Notes under the pieces: generated by a model
Databases searched by the model: none
The model's input: only the letters and a program-made list of their open reading frames with translations
What the model was told of the DNA's origin: nothing
In this document: positions 50,541-59,177 of the stretch, in pieces
How positions within the stretch are numbered: the first letter of the stretch is position 1
Layout of the letters: each line of letters starts with the position of its first letter
From: Longimicrobiales bacterium
GTDB taxonomy: Bacteria; Gemmatimonadota; Gemmatimonadetes; Longimicrobiales; Gaopeijiaceae
Reading direction: 5' to 3'
DNA length: 64,000 nucleotides
Assembly (NCBI GenBank): GCA_029245345.1
Contig: JAQWPM010000002.1
Span: 114,210-178,209, forward strand
Program-made: the position numbers and the translations under genes

Positions 50541-51700
50541 TGCACTCGCCCAACACGAGCGGCACACTCCCGCGCGAGATCCAGACGGTCGTGGTGGGCG
50601 GCGGGATCCTCGGACAGTGCGTGGCCGGCTTTCTCGCTGAAGAGGGTCGCGAGGTCGCGATCATCGACGCAGGCCGTCCGGAAGGCACGACGACCAACGC
50701 CGGCAGCCTTCACGTGCAGATGCAGAGCCGCTTCATGCGAATGCACCTCGACCAGGTACCGGCTCTGGAATCGGGCCTCCACCTCTACCCGAAGGCGGTC
50801 GAGTTCTGGTTCGAATTGCAGCGACATCTCGACGCCGACTTCGGGCTCAAAGCGTCCGGTGGGCTGATGGTGGCCGAGAGCCGGGAGCAGCTCGACTTCC
50901 TGGCCAAGAAGGCCGAGCGCGAGCGAAGTCTGGGGCTCGACTCCAAGATCCTCGACCGGGACGAGCTCAGTCAGATCGCTCCCTACCTCGGTCCCGCGGT
51001 AGTCGGCGCGGAACTGTGCGCCGCCGAGGGCCGGCTCGATGCGCTCAAGGCCAACATGGCTCTGCGGCGGTGGGTCCGCAGGGTCGGGGTCATGGTCACT
51101 GGCGAGACATCGGTCGATCGAGTGAGTCGTGACGGTGAGCGGTTCAAGCTCGACACATCTCGGGGTACCGTCAGGGCGGCCACCCTCGTCATCGCCGCAG
51201 GGCCAGGGTCACTTGCTCTGGCCGAGCCGTTCGGCCTGACGCTCCCGGTGGAGTCCGAGCCCTTGCACATGAACATCACGGAACCGACCGATTTGTTCAT
51301 GGGTCATCTCGTGCAGCACGCGGATCGAATGATCACGGTCAAACAGCTCTCGAGCGGTCATGTGGTGATCGGGGGCGGTTGGCCAGCGGATTTGTCCCCC
51401 TCGGAGGACTACGCTGTGGTCCGACTGTCCAGCATTATCGGAAACACTTCGCTCGCGCAGCACATCGTGCCGGCGATCGGCGGATTACGGATCATCCGAA
51501 GCTGGGCGGGCATCAACACCCCGACCGGCGGTCCCGGCATCCTTGGCCCGATTCACGGCGCACCTAACGCGTTCTTGGCGATTCCGGGGGAGGCGGGGTA
51601 CACTCTTGGCCCGCTCTCTGCCCGGTTGGTTGCGGACGCGGTGCTCGGCCGGAGACCTACGGAGGACTTGGCGCCGTTCTCCCCGAGTCGATTTCGGTAG
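50540..51700 (+). CDS. FAD-dependent amine oxidoreductase beta subunit (DAO family)
   Basis: 386 residues, GTG start sharing one base with the upstream stop. VVVGGGILGQCVAGFLAEEGREVAIID is the FAD fold; VHxQ-like SLHVQMQSRFMR and the C-terminal GLRIIRSWAGINTPTGGPGILG match SoxB/HcnC/opine-oxidase-B type DAO proteins. It would oxidise a secondary amine or D-amino-acid-like substrate and pass electrons to the Fe-S clusters of the alpha subunit. The substrate is presumably what the downstream ABC system imports. Confidence 0.87.
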   Translation: MHSPNTSGTLPREIQTVVVGGGILGQCVAGFLAEEGREVAIIDAGRPEGTTTNAGSLHVQMQSRFMRMHLDQVPALESGLHLYPKAVEFWFELQRHLDADFGLKASGGLMVAESREQLDFLAKKAERERSLGLDSKILDRDELSQIAPYLGPAVVGAELCAAEGRLDALKANMALRRWVRRVGVMVTGETSVDRVSRDGERFKLDTSRGTVRAATLVIAAGPGSLALAEPFGLTLPVESEPLHMNITEPTDLFMGHLVQHADRMITVKQLSSGHVVIGGGWPADLSPSEDYAVVRLSSIIGNTSLAQHIVPAIGGLRIIRSWAGINTPTGGPGILGPIHGAPNAFLAIPGEAGYTLGPLSARLVADAVLGRRPTEDLAPFSPSRFR

Positions 51701-51730
51701 CGCAGGGATACATCCCATAACGGATTGCCC

Positions 51731-53077
51731 ATGACGGATTGGCTAAGCACGGAAGGTCGAAGAATTACGAGGCGTGATGCGCTCAAGCATCTCGTAGCGG
51801 CCGGGCTCGCGACCGCGGTGGGAGGGTGCGGTGGGACGGACGAGGACGGGACCATCACACTACGATGGTGGTCGACCCAAGGGGCTCCCGCTCAGCGGGC
51901 GGCCTATCGGGCGCAGATCGACCTGTTCGAAGCGGCGCACCCCGGTGTGAAGGTCGTCTTCGAGGCCATGTCGGACGAGGGGTACGCAACCCAGCTCGCC
52001 GCCGCCTTCGCATCAGGCGACGTACCGCACCTCATCACTCACATGCCTTCGTTCGCGGTCCAGGGTTACTACGCCCACGGGCTGATCGAGCCGTTCGACG
52101 ATGTCATCGAAGCGATCGGCGCGGACGAGTTTTACCCGCGGGCAAACGACGTCTATCGCGCCGCCGACGGCCGATATGTCGGCACCTCCATTGGAAATAC
52201 CGCAGCCGACATGCTGTGGATTCGCCGTGACCTGATGGAACGAGCCGAGATCGAGGCGATTCCCGAAACTTGGGACGAGCTACGTGCAGCGTGTCGCGCG
52301 ATGCAGGGCGGGGGCATCTATGGTGCCCCTCTTCCCTATGGCTTGAACTCGGCCAACTCGCTGACATTCATCGGCTTCATCCATCGTGCGGGCGGCTCGG
52401 TCTTCACTCCCGATCTGGAGATCGCCCTGGACCAGCAGGCGACCTACGATGCCCTTGAGTTCTACCGATCCATGTTGGAGCTCTGCCCTCCGGGCGCCAC
52501 CGGGTATTCCTGGGGCGAGATGGTCACTTCCTTCGTGAGCGGCGCCACGGCCACGGGGCTTTATGCTGGCCGGGTACTGGCCAATGTCGCGGCGCAGAAC
52601 CCCCAGATCGCGGATTCGATCACCTGCGCGCTCTATCCACGGATGTCGCGGGACATACCGGCTTGGACGTACAACGACTTCCCCTGCGTGTGCATCCCCT
52701 CGGCCGCCTCGAACAAGGCGGAGGCCAAGCTGTTTGCAGCGTCTCTTTTCGATCCTGCTGGATACATCCCACAGCTACATGCCGCCCCCGGACACGTGCT
52801 CCCCGTGCTCGAGACGGTCGCAGAGAACCCGGCCTACCGGGACAACGAGATCATCGACAGGTATCCGCAGGAAATCGACCTCATGGCCTCCGCCGCGGCG
52901 CAGGGGTACAACCTCGGATTCGAGACGACGGCCCACCAACCCAATACCAAGGCGGGCGAAATCATCGCCTCGAACGCGATTGCCGAGATGGTGCAGCGGG
53001 TCGTCTTGAATGATGAAGATCCCCAGGTCGCCGTCGGCAATACCGTCACGCGCCTGGAAGAAATCATGCGTTCCTGA
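51731..53077 (+). CDS. ABC transporter solute-binding lipoprotein (family 1)
   Basis: 448 residues from ATG 51731 (a TTG at 51725 is also in frame). The N-terminus RRITRRDALKHLVAAGLATAVGGC combines a twin-arginine motif and a lipobox, so export by Tat followed by lipidation is likely. LRWWSTQGAPAQRAAYRAQIDLFE, HPGVKVVFEAM, ATQLAAAFASGDVPHLITHM and RDLMERAEIEAIPETWDELRAAC are the cluster of sugar-type (MalE/UgpB) binding proteins. It feeds the permeases immediately downstream. Confidence 0.9.
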   Translation: MTDWLSTEGRRITRRDALKHLVAAGLATAVGGCGGTDEDGTITLRWWSTQGAPAQRAAYRAQIDLFEAAHPGVKVVFEAMSDEGYATQLAAAFASGDVPHLITHMPSFAVQGYYAHGLIEPFDDVIEAIGADEFYPRANDVYRAADGRYVGTSIGNTAADMLWIRRDLMERAEIEAIPETWDELRAACRAMQGGGIYGAPLPYGLNSANSLTFIGFIHRAGGSVFTPDLEIALDQQATYDALEFYRSMLELCPPGATGYSWGEMVTSFVSGATATGLYAGRVLANVAAQNPQIADSITCALYPRMSRDIPAWTYNDFPCVCIPSAASNKAEAKLFAASLFDPAGYIPQLHAAPGHVLPVLETVAENPAYRDNEIIDRYPQEIDLMASAAAQGYNLGFETTAHQPNTKAGEIIASNAIAEMVQRVVLNDEDPQVAVGNTVTRLEEIMRS

Positions 53078-53082
53078 GCTTG

Positions 53083-53982
53083 ATGCACTCCGACCCGCCA
53101 CCGTCGCTCGAGAAGCGTTACGCCCGGATTGGCGTGGTGCTCATCGCCCCGACGGTGTTGGTGTTCTGCGCCGTCATTCTGTATCCGCTCATTTCGGCGA
53201 TCTATCTTTCCCTCTTTTCGATCTACACCCCGACGTTGGCCGGGGAGTGGGTAGGGGTGGACAACTACACCGCCCTTCTTGCCAGTGGAGACTTCTGGAA
53301 CGCCGCACGCAACACCCTGATCTGGACAGTCGGGACGCTGATGCTGCAGCTCGTCTTCGGTGTCGCGATGGCGCTCCTGCTCAACCAATCCATCGTTTTC
53401 CGGTCGTTGGCCCGGAGCTTGGTCCTCTTCCCCTACTTCCTGTCGACGGTCGTGGCCGTCCTCGTGTGGCGGTGGCTCTTCAACGACCTCTACGGGATCC
53501 TGAACCACGTTCTGCTGATCGCAGGATTGATCGACGCGCCCGTCAACTGGCTGGGTCAGATGCCCAACGCCATGATCTCGATCATTCTCGTCGGAGCGTG
53601 GAAGTACTTCCCGTTCGTCGTGATCGTTGTGTTGGCGCGCCTCCAGTCCATCCCGGAGCAACTGTACGAAGCGGCCACCATCGATGGCGCCGGTCCCTTC
53701 CAGCGGTTTACCGATATCACGCTCCCGCAATTGCGCGACGTGCTCGTGGTGGTCGTTCTCCTACGTGCGATCTGGGACTTCAAGGAGTTCGACTTGATCT
53801 ACCTGATGACCGGGGGCGGACCCGTGAGGGCGACCCAGACGTTGTCGCTCCTCGTCTATGAGGAGGCGTTCAGGCTGAACCGCATGGGGATGGCGTCTAC
53901 CTACGCCGTAGCCATGATGCTGGTGCTGCTCGGGTTTACGCTGGTCTACCTCAGGCAGACCAACCGGATCGAGGAGGGTTGA
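53083..53982 (+). CDS. ABC transporter permease (UgpA/MalF type)
   Basis: 299 residues from ATG 53083, 5 bases after the binding-protein stop. Six membrane helices; the cytoplasmic EAA loop reads EAATIDGAGPFQRFTDITLPQLR. VDNYTALLASGDFWNAARNTLIWT is typical of the UgpA/MalF subfamily of carbohydrate importers. Confidence 0.92.
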   Translation: MHSDPPPSLEKRYARIGVVLIAPTVLVFCAVILYPLISAIYLSLFSIYTPTLAGEWVGVDNYTALLASGDFWNAARNTLIWTVGTLMLQLVFGVAMALLLNQSIVFRSLARSLVLFPYFLSTVVAVLVWRWLFNDLYGILNHVLLIAGLIDAPVNWLGQMPNAMISIILVGAWKYFPFVVIVVLARLQSIPEQLYEAATIDGAGPFQRFTDITLPQLRDVLVVVVLLRAIWDFKEFDLIYLMTGGGPVRATQTLSLLVYEEAFRLNRMGMASTYAVAMMLVLLGFTLVYLRQTNRIEEG

Positions 53983-54812
53983 TGAACGCGTCACGCGCTA
54001 GGATGATCTGGAGCGTCGTCACCTGGACGATCGTGCTCGCGGTCGTCTTTCCGTTGATCTGGATGATCGTCACCTCGGTCAAGCCGCAGTCCGAGCTGTT
54101 CAGTATTCCGCCGACTCTGATGCCCGAGACTGTCACGTTCGAGCACTACTGGCGGCTGCTGACCGATACGCCCTTCCTCCAGTATTTCCGCAATTCGATG
54201 ATCCTGGCGGTGACGACGACCGTTGTAGTCGTCGTGCTCGGTACGCTGGGCGCCTACAGCCTGGTACGCTTCAAGTACCGCGGGCGCGAGACCCTCGCGA
54301 CGCTGGTCCTGTTCACCTACCTGATGCCCTCCGTGGTGCTGGTCGTCCCGCTGTATCTGATGATGGCGAAGCTGGGACTGGCCAACACGCTCGCGAGTCT
54401 GGTGATCGCCTATACCACATTCGCGCTGCCGTATGCCCTCTGGTTGCTGCGCTCCTTCATGTCGAGCATCCCCGTGGATCTGGAATCCGCGGCGCTCGTG
54501 GACGGCGCCGACCGAATGGGGGCCTTCGTCGATGTCATCCTCCCGCAGGCTCTGCCGGGCATCGTCTCGACGGCGCTGTTCACGTTCATTCTCTGTTGGA
54601 ACGAGTATCTCTTCGCGCTGGTGCTCGTGAATTCCGACAGTGTACGTCCGCTGACGGCCGGCACCATGAACATGCTGATCACGTCGTTCAACATCGACTG
54701 GTCACTACTCATGGCCGCCTCCGTCATGATGAGCCTGCCGCTCATCGTGATCTTCACCTTCCTGCAGGGCACGCTCACCAAGGGTTTCGGCGCCGGCGCG
54801 GTGAAGGGGTGA
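53982..54812 (+). CDS. ABC transporter permease (UgpE/MalG type)
   Basis: 276 residues, ATG 53982 overlapping the upstream stop (TGATG). Six membrane helices; YSLVRFKYRGRE, LMPSVVLVVPLYLMM and the EAA loop ESAALVDGADRMGAFVDVILPQALPGI match MalG/UgpE. Pairs with the previous permease. Confidence 0.92.
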   Translation: MNASRARMIWSVVTWTIVLAVVFPLIWMIVTSVKPQSELFSIPPTLMPETVTFEHYWRLLTDTPFLQYFRNSMILAVTTTVVVVVLGTLGAYSLVRFKYRGRETLATLVLFTYLMPSVVLVVPLYLMMAKLGLANTLASLVIAYTTFALPYALWLLRSFMSSIPVDLESAALVDGADRMGAFVDVILPQALPGIVSTALFTFILCWNEYLFALVLVNSDSVRPLTAGTMNMLITSFNIDWSLLMAASVMMSLPLIVIFTFLQGTLTKGFGAGAVKG

Positions 54813-54815
54813 TAC

Positions 54816-55925
54816 ATGGCTGAGGTCGTTTTCGAGAAGGTCCGCAAGACGTTCGGTTCCACGATCGCGGTCAATGAACTCGATCTCACGATCGAGGAGG
54901 GCGAGTTCGTCAGCCTGCTCGGGCCTTCGGGCTGCGGCAAGACCACGACGCTCAGAATGCTGGCGGGTCTGGAAGAGCCCAGCGGAGGGACCATCCGCAT
55001 CGGCGATCGCGTGGTGAACAGCGTCCCGCCGGCGCAGCGCGATATCGCGATGGTTTTTCAGTCCTATGCGCTGTATCCGCACATGACGGTGGGGAAGAAC
55101 ATCGCCTATCCGTTGAAGAAACGAGGCATTCGTGAGCCGGAGCGCTCCGAGCGGGTCATGGCCACCGCACGTCTTCTGGAGTTGGAGACACTGCTGGACC
55201 GCAAACCGGCGCAGTTGTCCGGAGGACAGCAACAACGTGTGGCACTCGGCCGCGCGATGGTGCGCGAGCCCCAGGTGTTTCTGTTGGACGAGCCGCTGTC
55301 CAACCTCGATGCGCGGCTTCGGGCCCACATGCGTGCGGAGCTCATCGAAGTGCACCGACGCATCGGGCGCACGATGATCTACGTCACGCACGACCAGCTC
55401 GAAGCGATGACGATGTCCACGCGGATTGCCGTCATGAACGCTGGCGTGCTTCAGCAATTCGCCACGCCCGCCGACATCTTCCACCGCCCGGCCAACGTAT
55501 TCGTCGCCGGGTTCATCGGTTCCCCGGCCATGTCTTTGGTCGACGGTGAGTTGACGGGTCCGGGCTCGGATGGATCTGATGGGGACGGGCGGTTCCGGGT
55601 TCACTGCGGCGCTCTGGACGTGGCGCTTCCGGCCGGTCTGCTCAATCGGTCGGCTGCACCGGGCCCGATCTCGCTTGGTATCCGCCCAGAGGATATTCTC
55701 CTGGGGAGTGGAGACCACACGGCGGCAGTGGGGCTCGTGGAGCGGACGGGCCATGAGAGCATCGTCCGGCTGGATGCCCAGGGCACGCCGTTGATCATGC
55801 GCGCACCTGGAGATACGCCGATCGAAGCAGGTGAGACGGTCCGTTTTTCGCTCAGGGGCGAACGGCTCCACGTCTTCGATTCTGCCACCGGCCGCCGCCT
55901 GAACGCGGATACGGAGAACTCATGA
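54816..55925 (+). CDS. ABC transporter ATP-binding protein (UgpC/MalK/MsmK type)
   Basis: 369 residues. Walker A GPSGCGKTTT, Q-loop VFQSYALYPHMTV, signature LSGGQQQRVALGRA, Walker B VFLLDEPLSNLDARL and switch His in YVTHDQLEAM are all intact. The C-terminal region (about 235-369) is the TOBE/regulatory domain of the CUT1 sugar importer ATPases. Stop overlaps the next start (ATGA). Confidence 0.93.
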   Translation: MAEVVFEKVRKTFGSTIAVNELDLTIEEGEFVSLLGPSGCGKTTTLRMLAGLEEPSGGTIRIGDRVVNSVPPAQRDIAMVFQSYALYPHMTVGKNIAYPLKKRGIREPERSERVMATARLLELETLLDRKPAQLSGGQQQRVALGRAMVREPQVFLLDEPLSNLDARLRAHMRAELIEVHRRIGRTMIYVTHDQLEAMTMSTRIAVMNAGVLQQFATPADIFHRPANVFVAGFIGSPAMSLVDGELTGPGSDGSDGDGRFRVHCGALDVALPAGLLNRSAAPGPISLGIRPEDILLGSGDHTAAVGLVERTGHESIVRLDAQGTPLIMRAPGDTPIEAGETVRFSLRGERLHVFDSATGRRLNADTENS

Positions 55926-56689
55926 GGCTCGAAGGAAAACTGGCCATCGTGACGGGGGGAGGCGCCGGAATCGGCAAGGCAATCGCCCTCCGTCTTGCCG
56001 AGGAGGGAGCCGACGTCGTCATCGGGGACACCGACGAGGCCGCCGCACAGGCCGTCGCTGCCCAAATCCAGGCGCTCGGCAGCAGGGCTGCGGCAGTCCG
56101 CACGGACGTCACTCGAAAGTCGGACATCGAGGCTCTGGTCGAACAAACGATGCAGCTTGGTCCTGTCGACATCCTGATCAACAACGCGGGAGTCGAGGAG
56201 ATCACGCCGCTACTCGAAATTCCCGAAGAGGAGTGGGACCGGACGCTCGACACGAATCTCAAGGGGGTGTTTCTGTGCAGTCAGATCGTGGCACGTGCGA
56301 TGATCGCTGAAGGGCGAGGCGGGAAGATGGTGAACATCGGCTCCATAGCGGGCATCATGCCACCGAGAAAAGAGTCACACTACGCGGCATCCAAGGGAGC
56401 CGTTCATGTACTGACAAGACAAATGGCTCTGGAGCTTGCGCCGCACGAGATCACGGTAAATGCAGTAGCCCCCGGCGTCATAAAGAACGGGCTCAGCACG
56501 CATCATTCTCTCGCCGATCCGGAGCAAGCCGAACGGATTGCAAAGGGAATTCCGCTGGGCAGGGTCGGGTCCCCTCTCGACATTTCGCACGCGGTGCTCT
56601 TTCTGGTATCTGAAGAGGCCGACTACATCACGGGTGTCGTGCTGCCTGTTGACGGAGGGTTCTTGCTGGGCGGTATGCAGACCGGGTGA
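55922..56689 (+). CDS. SDR family oxidoreductase (glucose-1-dehydrogenase/FabG-like)
   Basis: 255 residues. VTGGGAGIGKAIALRLAEEGADVVIGD binds NAD(P); NNAGV, the catalytic Ser in NIGSIAGI, and the YAASKGA Tyr/Lys pair are complete, so it is probably active. C-terminal GVVLPVDGGFLLGG is standard. Coupled to the ABC ATPase gene, so it likely acts on the imported compound or its product. Confidence 0.9.
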   Translation: MRLEGKLAIVTGGGAGIGKAIALRLAEEGADVVIGDTDEAAAQAVAAQIQALGSRAAAVRTDVTRKSDIEALVEQTMQLGPVDILINNAGVEEITPLLEIPEEEWDRTLDTNLKGVFLCSQIVARAMIAEGRGGKMVNIGSIAGIMPPRKESHYAASKGAVHVLTRQMALELAPHEITVNAVAPGVIKNGLSTHHSLADPEQAERIAKGIPLGRVGSPLDISHAVLFLVSEEADYITGVVLPVDGGFLLGGMQTG

Positions 56690-56707
56690 CGGGGCAGCTC
56701 CGCCCCG
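56690..56707 (+). terminator. GC hairpin between the ABC/SDR genes and the DapA-like gene
   Basis: CGGGGC (56690-56695) and GCCCCG (56702-56707) form a perfect 6-bp stem with a 6-base loop right after the SDR stop. No T tract follows, so it may be an RNA-stabilising or attenuating hairpin instead of a true terminator. Confidence 0.35.
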
Positions 56708-56778
56708 GGTCGCTCGGAAACGGACCGGAGGATATTCTGTGACACACCATTTCTAAGTACTCAGCCTGCTAGAGGATC

Positions 56779-57681
56779 ATGGATCGAACGAGTGTCGATT
56801 GGGCCGGCCCCATGCCGGCTGTCACAACCCCGTTTCAAGCCGACGGCGACATCGATGAGAAGTCGTTTCAGTCGAACGTCGAGCGCCTGCTGGGAAGCGG
56901 CGCGACCGGAGTCGTGGTCGGCGGCTGCACAGGTGAGTTCTGGGCGCTGAGCCATGAGGAGCGCAAACATCTGTCCCACCTGGCAAAGGAAGCGGTCGGG
57001 AGTACCGGGACCCTCATCGTGGGTACCGGAGCGATAACGCGAGACGAAACCGTGGTGCTTACCCGGGAAGCGGAAGAAGCGGGCTGCGATGGCGTCCTGA
57101 TCCTGCCGCCCTATTTCGTGCAATTGACCGACGACGAGATCTTTGCGCACTACGCGGCCGTGTCGGACGCGGTCGGGATTCCGATCGTTCTGTACAACAT
57201 CCCCGGAAATGCCGTCAACGCGCTGTCTCCATCCCTGGCAGGCCGCCTGGCGGAGCTGGAACGCGTGGTGGCCATCAAGGAGAGCTCGGGCGACTGGAAC
57301 AACTACTACTCGACGTACCTGGAAGTCCACGAGAGACTCCGGGTCTTCTGCGGTCCGTCCTCGATCTACGGCGTACCTGCCGTGGAGATGGGAGCGGACG
57401 GCGTCATCGACTGCTTCCCGAACATGTGGGTAGACGCGCTCGACCTCTTCCATGCACCAGCCCGAGGCGACCAGAAGAGGTCCGGCGAGGTCCAGGCGCG
57501 CGGTCGCAAGCTCACCGACCTCTGCACGACCGGCGGGCGGACTCTCTACCCCGCGACAAAGGCCGCGATGGACCTGCAGGGACTGCCCGGGGGTGGGCGT
57601 CCACGGGCGCCGTTACAGCCGTTGGCTGGCGAGCCGCTCAAGGGCCTGGAGCGAGGCCTGGCCGCCCACGGCCTTCTATGA
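56779..57681 (+). CDS. DapA/NanA-family aldolase or lyase
   Basis: 300-residue class I aldolase of the dihydrodipicolinate synthase superfamily. The Schiff-base lysine is Lys167 in VAIKESSGDWNN, Tyr139 is in VLYNIPGNAV, and VVGGCTGEFWALSHEER replaces the usual GTTGE loop by GCTGE. The family contains DapA, N-acetylneuraminate lyase, sugar-acid dehydratases and pyrroline-hydroxycarboxylate deaminase; the catabolic setting favours a lyase or deaminase over lysine synthesis. The last 30 residues are Gly/Pro/Arg-rich and look unconserved. Confidence 0.88.
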   Translation: MDRTSVDWAGPMPAVTTPFQADGDIDEKSFQSNVERLLGSGATGVVVGGCTGEFWALSHEERKHLSHLAKEAVGSTGTLIVGTGAITRDETVVLTREAEEAGCDGVLILPPYFVQLTDDEIFAHYAAVSDAVGIPIVLYNIPGNAVNALSPSLAGRLAELERVVAIKESSGDWNNYYSTYLEVHERLRVFCGPSSIYGVPAVEMGADGVIDCFPNMWVDALDLFHAPARGDQKRSGEVQARGRKLTDLCTTGGRTLYPATKAAMDLQGLPGGGRPRAPLQPLAGEPLKGLERGLAAHGLL

Positions 57682-57727
57682 AATCAGACGACCAAATCAC
57701 ACTACCCAAGCACGTAGGAGTTCAACG

Positions 57728-59173
57728 ATGAGTGCACCCACTCTTCCAAGGGCAGGGCGCGCGCCGCAGCTGGATCCGCGCGAATATGAGACCAGTTTCG
57801 GCGAGTTCATCGGCATCGGCCCGAACGGCAACCTGTGGGTCGACGGGTGTGACGTCGCGGAGCTGGTTGAGCGCTTCGGCAGCCCGCTGTTCATCATGTC
57901 GGAGAATCAGCTTCGGTACACCTATCGATCGTTCCGCGACGCCTTCCGCGAGCACTATCCCAATTCTGAGATCCTGTTCGCGAACAAGTCCAACAACGGG
58001 TTGGCCATCCGCCACATCATGAATCAGGAAGGGGCGGGGGGGGACTGTTTTGGGAACACCGAGATGTATCTCGCTCTCCTGGCCGGAACGGACCCGAAGA
58101 CGCTCGTCCTCAACGGCTCGAACAAAGAAGACGAAGAGTTGGAGATGGCGATTGCCAACGGGCTGTGCATCAACATCGATGCGATGGACGAGCTCGACCG
58201 GATCGACGCGGTCGCTAAACGGCTCGGTAAGGACGTGGACATTGGGATCCGCCTCGCGCTCGATCTCGACCCCCTCGCCGAACGCCAGGGCGTCGCCATG
58301 CATGGACCGGGAACGATGAAGGAGCAGAGCGACTCCACGAAATGGGGCATGACCCGCGAACAGACGGTCGAGATTGTGAAGCGCGCGCAATCCATGTCGA
58401 ACATGAAGCTGGTGGAGATCCACTTCCACCTGAGTCGCATGTCCAACGTTGCGAACGACTTCGCGGTGATGGCCGGCGAGATGATCACCTGGGCCGGGCA
58501 TATACGTGATGAAACGGGCTGGGTGGCACCCACCATCGACATTGGCGGCGGCTGGACCTTCGGCAAGTGGTACGGAACGGGCCCCAACTCACAGATGGAC
58601 GACAACAGCGCTCCTACTGCGGACGACTATGCCCGGGAGTGCGCGAAGGCGATCAAGGACGAGGCCGCGCGTCTGGATTTCCCGCTCCCCAAGCTCCGCC
58701 TGGAGCCGGGCCGTGCCCTGTCCGGACCCGCGGGTGTAGCCGTCGGAACCGTGGGCGCCATAAAGACCGGTGACACCAAGAAGTGGGTCAATCTCGATCT
58801 GTCGACCAACCACATTTCGTGGGCGGCGATACTCGACTGGTACTACCACGCCCTCCCGGTCCGGAACGCCGGTGCCGAGGGAACCGAGACGGTCGACCTG
58901 GTCGGCCCGCTCTGCAACTCAGATGAACTGGGCCGGCACCGGAAGATGCCGCCGCTTCAACGGGGTGACTTCGTGGCCTTCCTCGACACCGGGGGCTACT
59001 GCGAGTCGAGCGCGGCGCGCTACAACGCGCAGCGACTTCCGGCGACGGTGCTCGTAACCGGTGATACCGCCGATGTGATCAGCGACCGCGAGGAGTTCCG
59101 GGACGCAGCAGGCCGCTTCCGTGTGCCCCCGCATCTGCTGGCCGGCTCCTTCGCACCCGAGGCGGGGGAGTAA
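57728..59173 (+). CDS. LysA-like (fold III) PLP amino-acid decarboxylase family protein
   Basis: 481 residues from ATG 57728, set by AGGAG at 57716-57720 seven bases upstream; the longer frame starts inside the previous gene. The PLP lysine is Lys87 in LFANKSNNG (YAxKAN equivalent). Also present are IHFHLSRMSN, the glycine-rich phosphate loop DIGGGWTFGKWYG, RLEPGRALSGPAG and DTGGYCESSAARYN, matching the diaminopimelate/ornithine decarboxylase fold. It is longer than LysA (about 420) and deviates in the HLGSQ and YxxxMxSNYN motifs, so a different D- or meso-amino acid may be the substrate. Context: catabolic ABC cluster. Confidence 0.87.
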   Translation: MSAPTLPRAGRAPQLDPREYETSFGEFIGIGPNGNLWVDGCDVAELVERFGSPLFIMSENQLRYTYRSFRDAFREHYPNSEILFANKSNNGLAIRHIMNQEGAGGDCFGNTEMYLALLAGTDPKTLVLNGSNKEDEELEMAIANGLCINIDAMDELDRIDAVAKRLGKDVDIGIRLALDLDPLAERQGVAMHGPGTMKEQSDSTKWGMTREQTVEIVKRAQSMSNMKLVEIHFHLSRMSNVANDFAVMAGEMITWAGHIRDETGWVAPTIDIGGGWTFGKWYGTGPNSQMDDNSAPTADDYARECAKAIKDEAARLDFPLPKLRLEPGRALSGPAGVAVGTVGAIKTGDTKKWVNLDLSTNHISWAAILDWYYHALPVRNAGAEGTETVDLVGPLCNSDELGRHRKMPPLQRGDFVAFLDTGGYCESSAARYNAQRLPATVLVTGDTADVISDREEFRDAAGRFRVPPHLLAGSFAPEAGE

Positions 59174-59177
59174 CGCC

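Noticed and set aside
57452..57727. N-terminal extension of the LysA-like protein
   Set aside because: It lies within the DapA-like gene in another frame; AGGAG at 57716-57720 fixes the start at 57728.
56779..59173. Lysine biosynthesis genes dapA and lysA
   Set aside because: Altered motifs and the surrounding importer, SDR and amine dehydrogenase genes argue for catabolism; symbols are not assigned.
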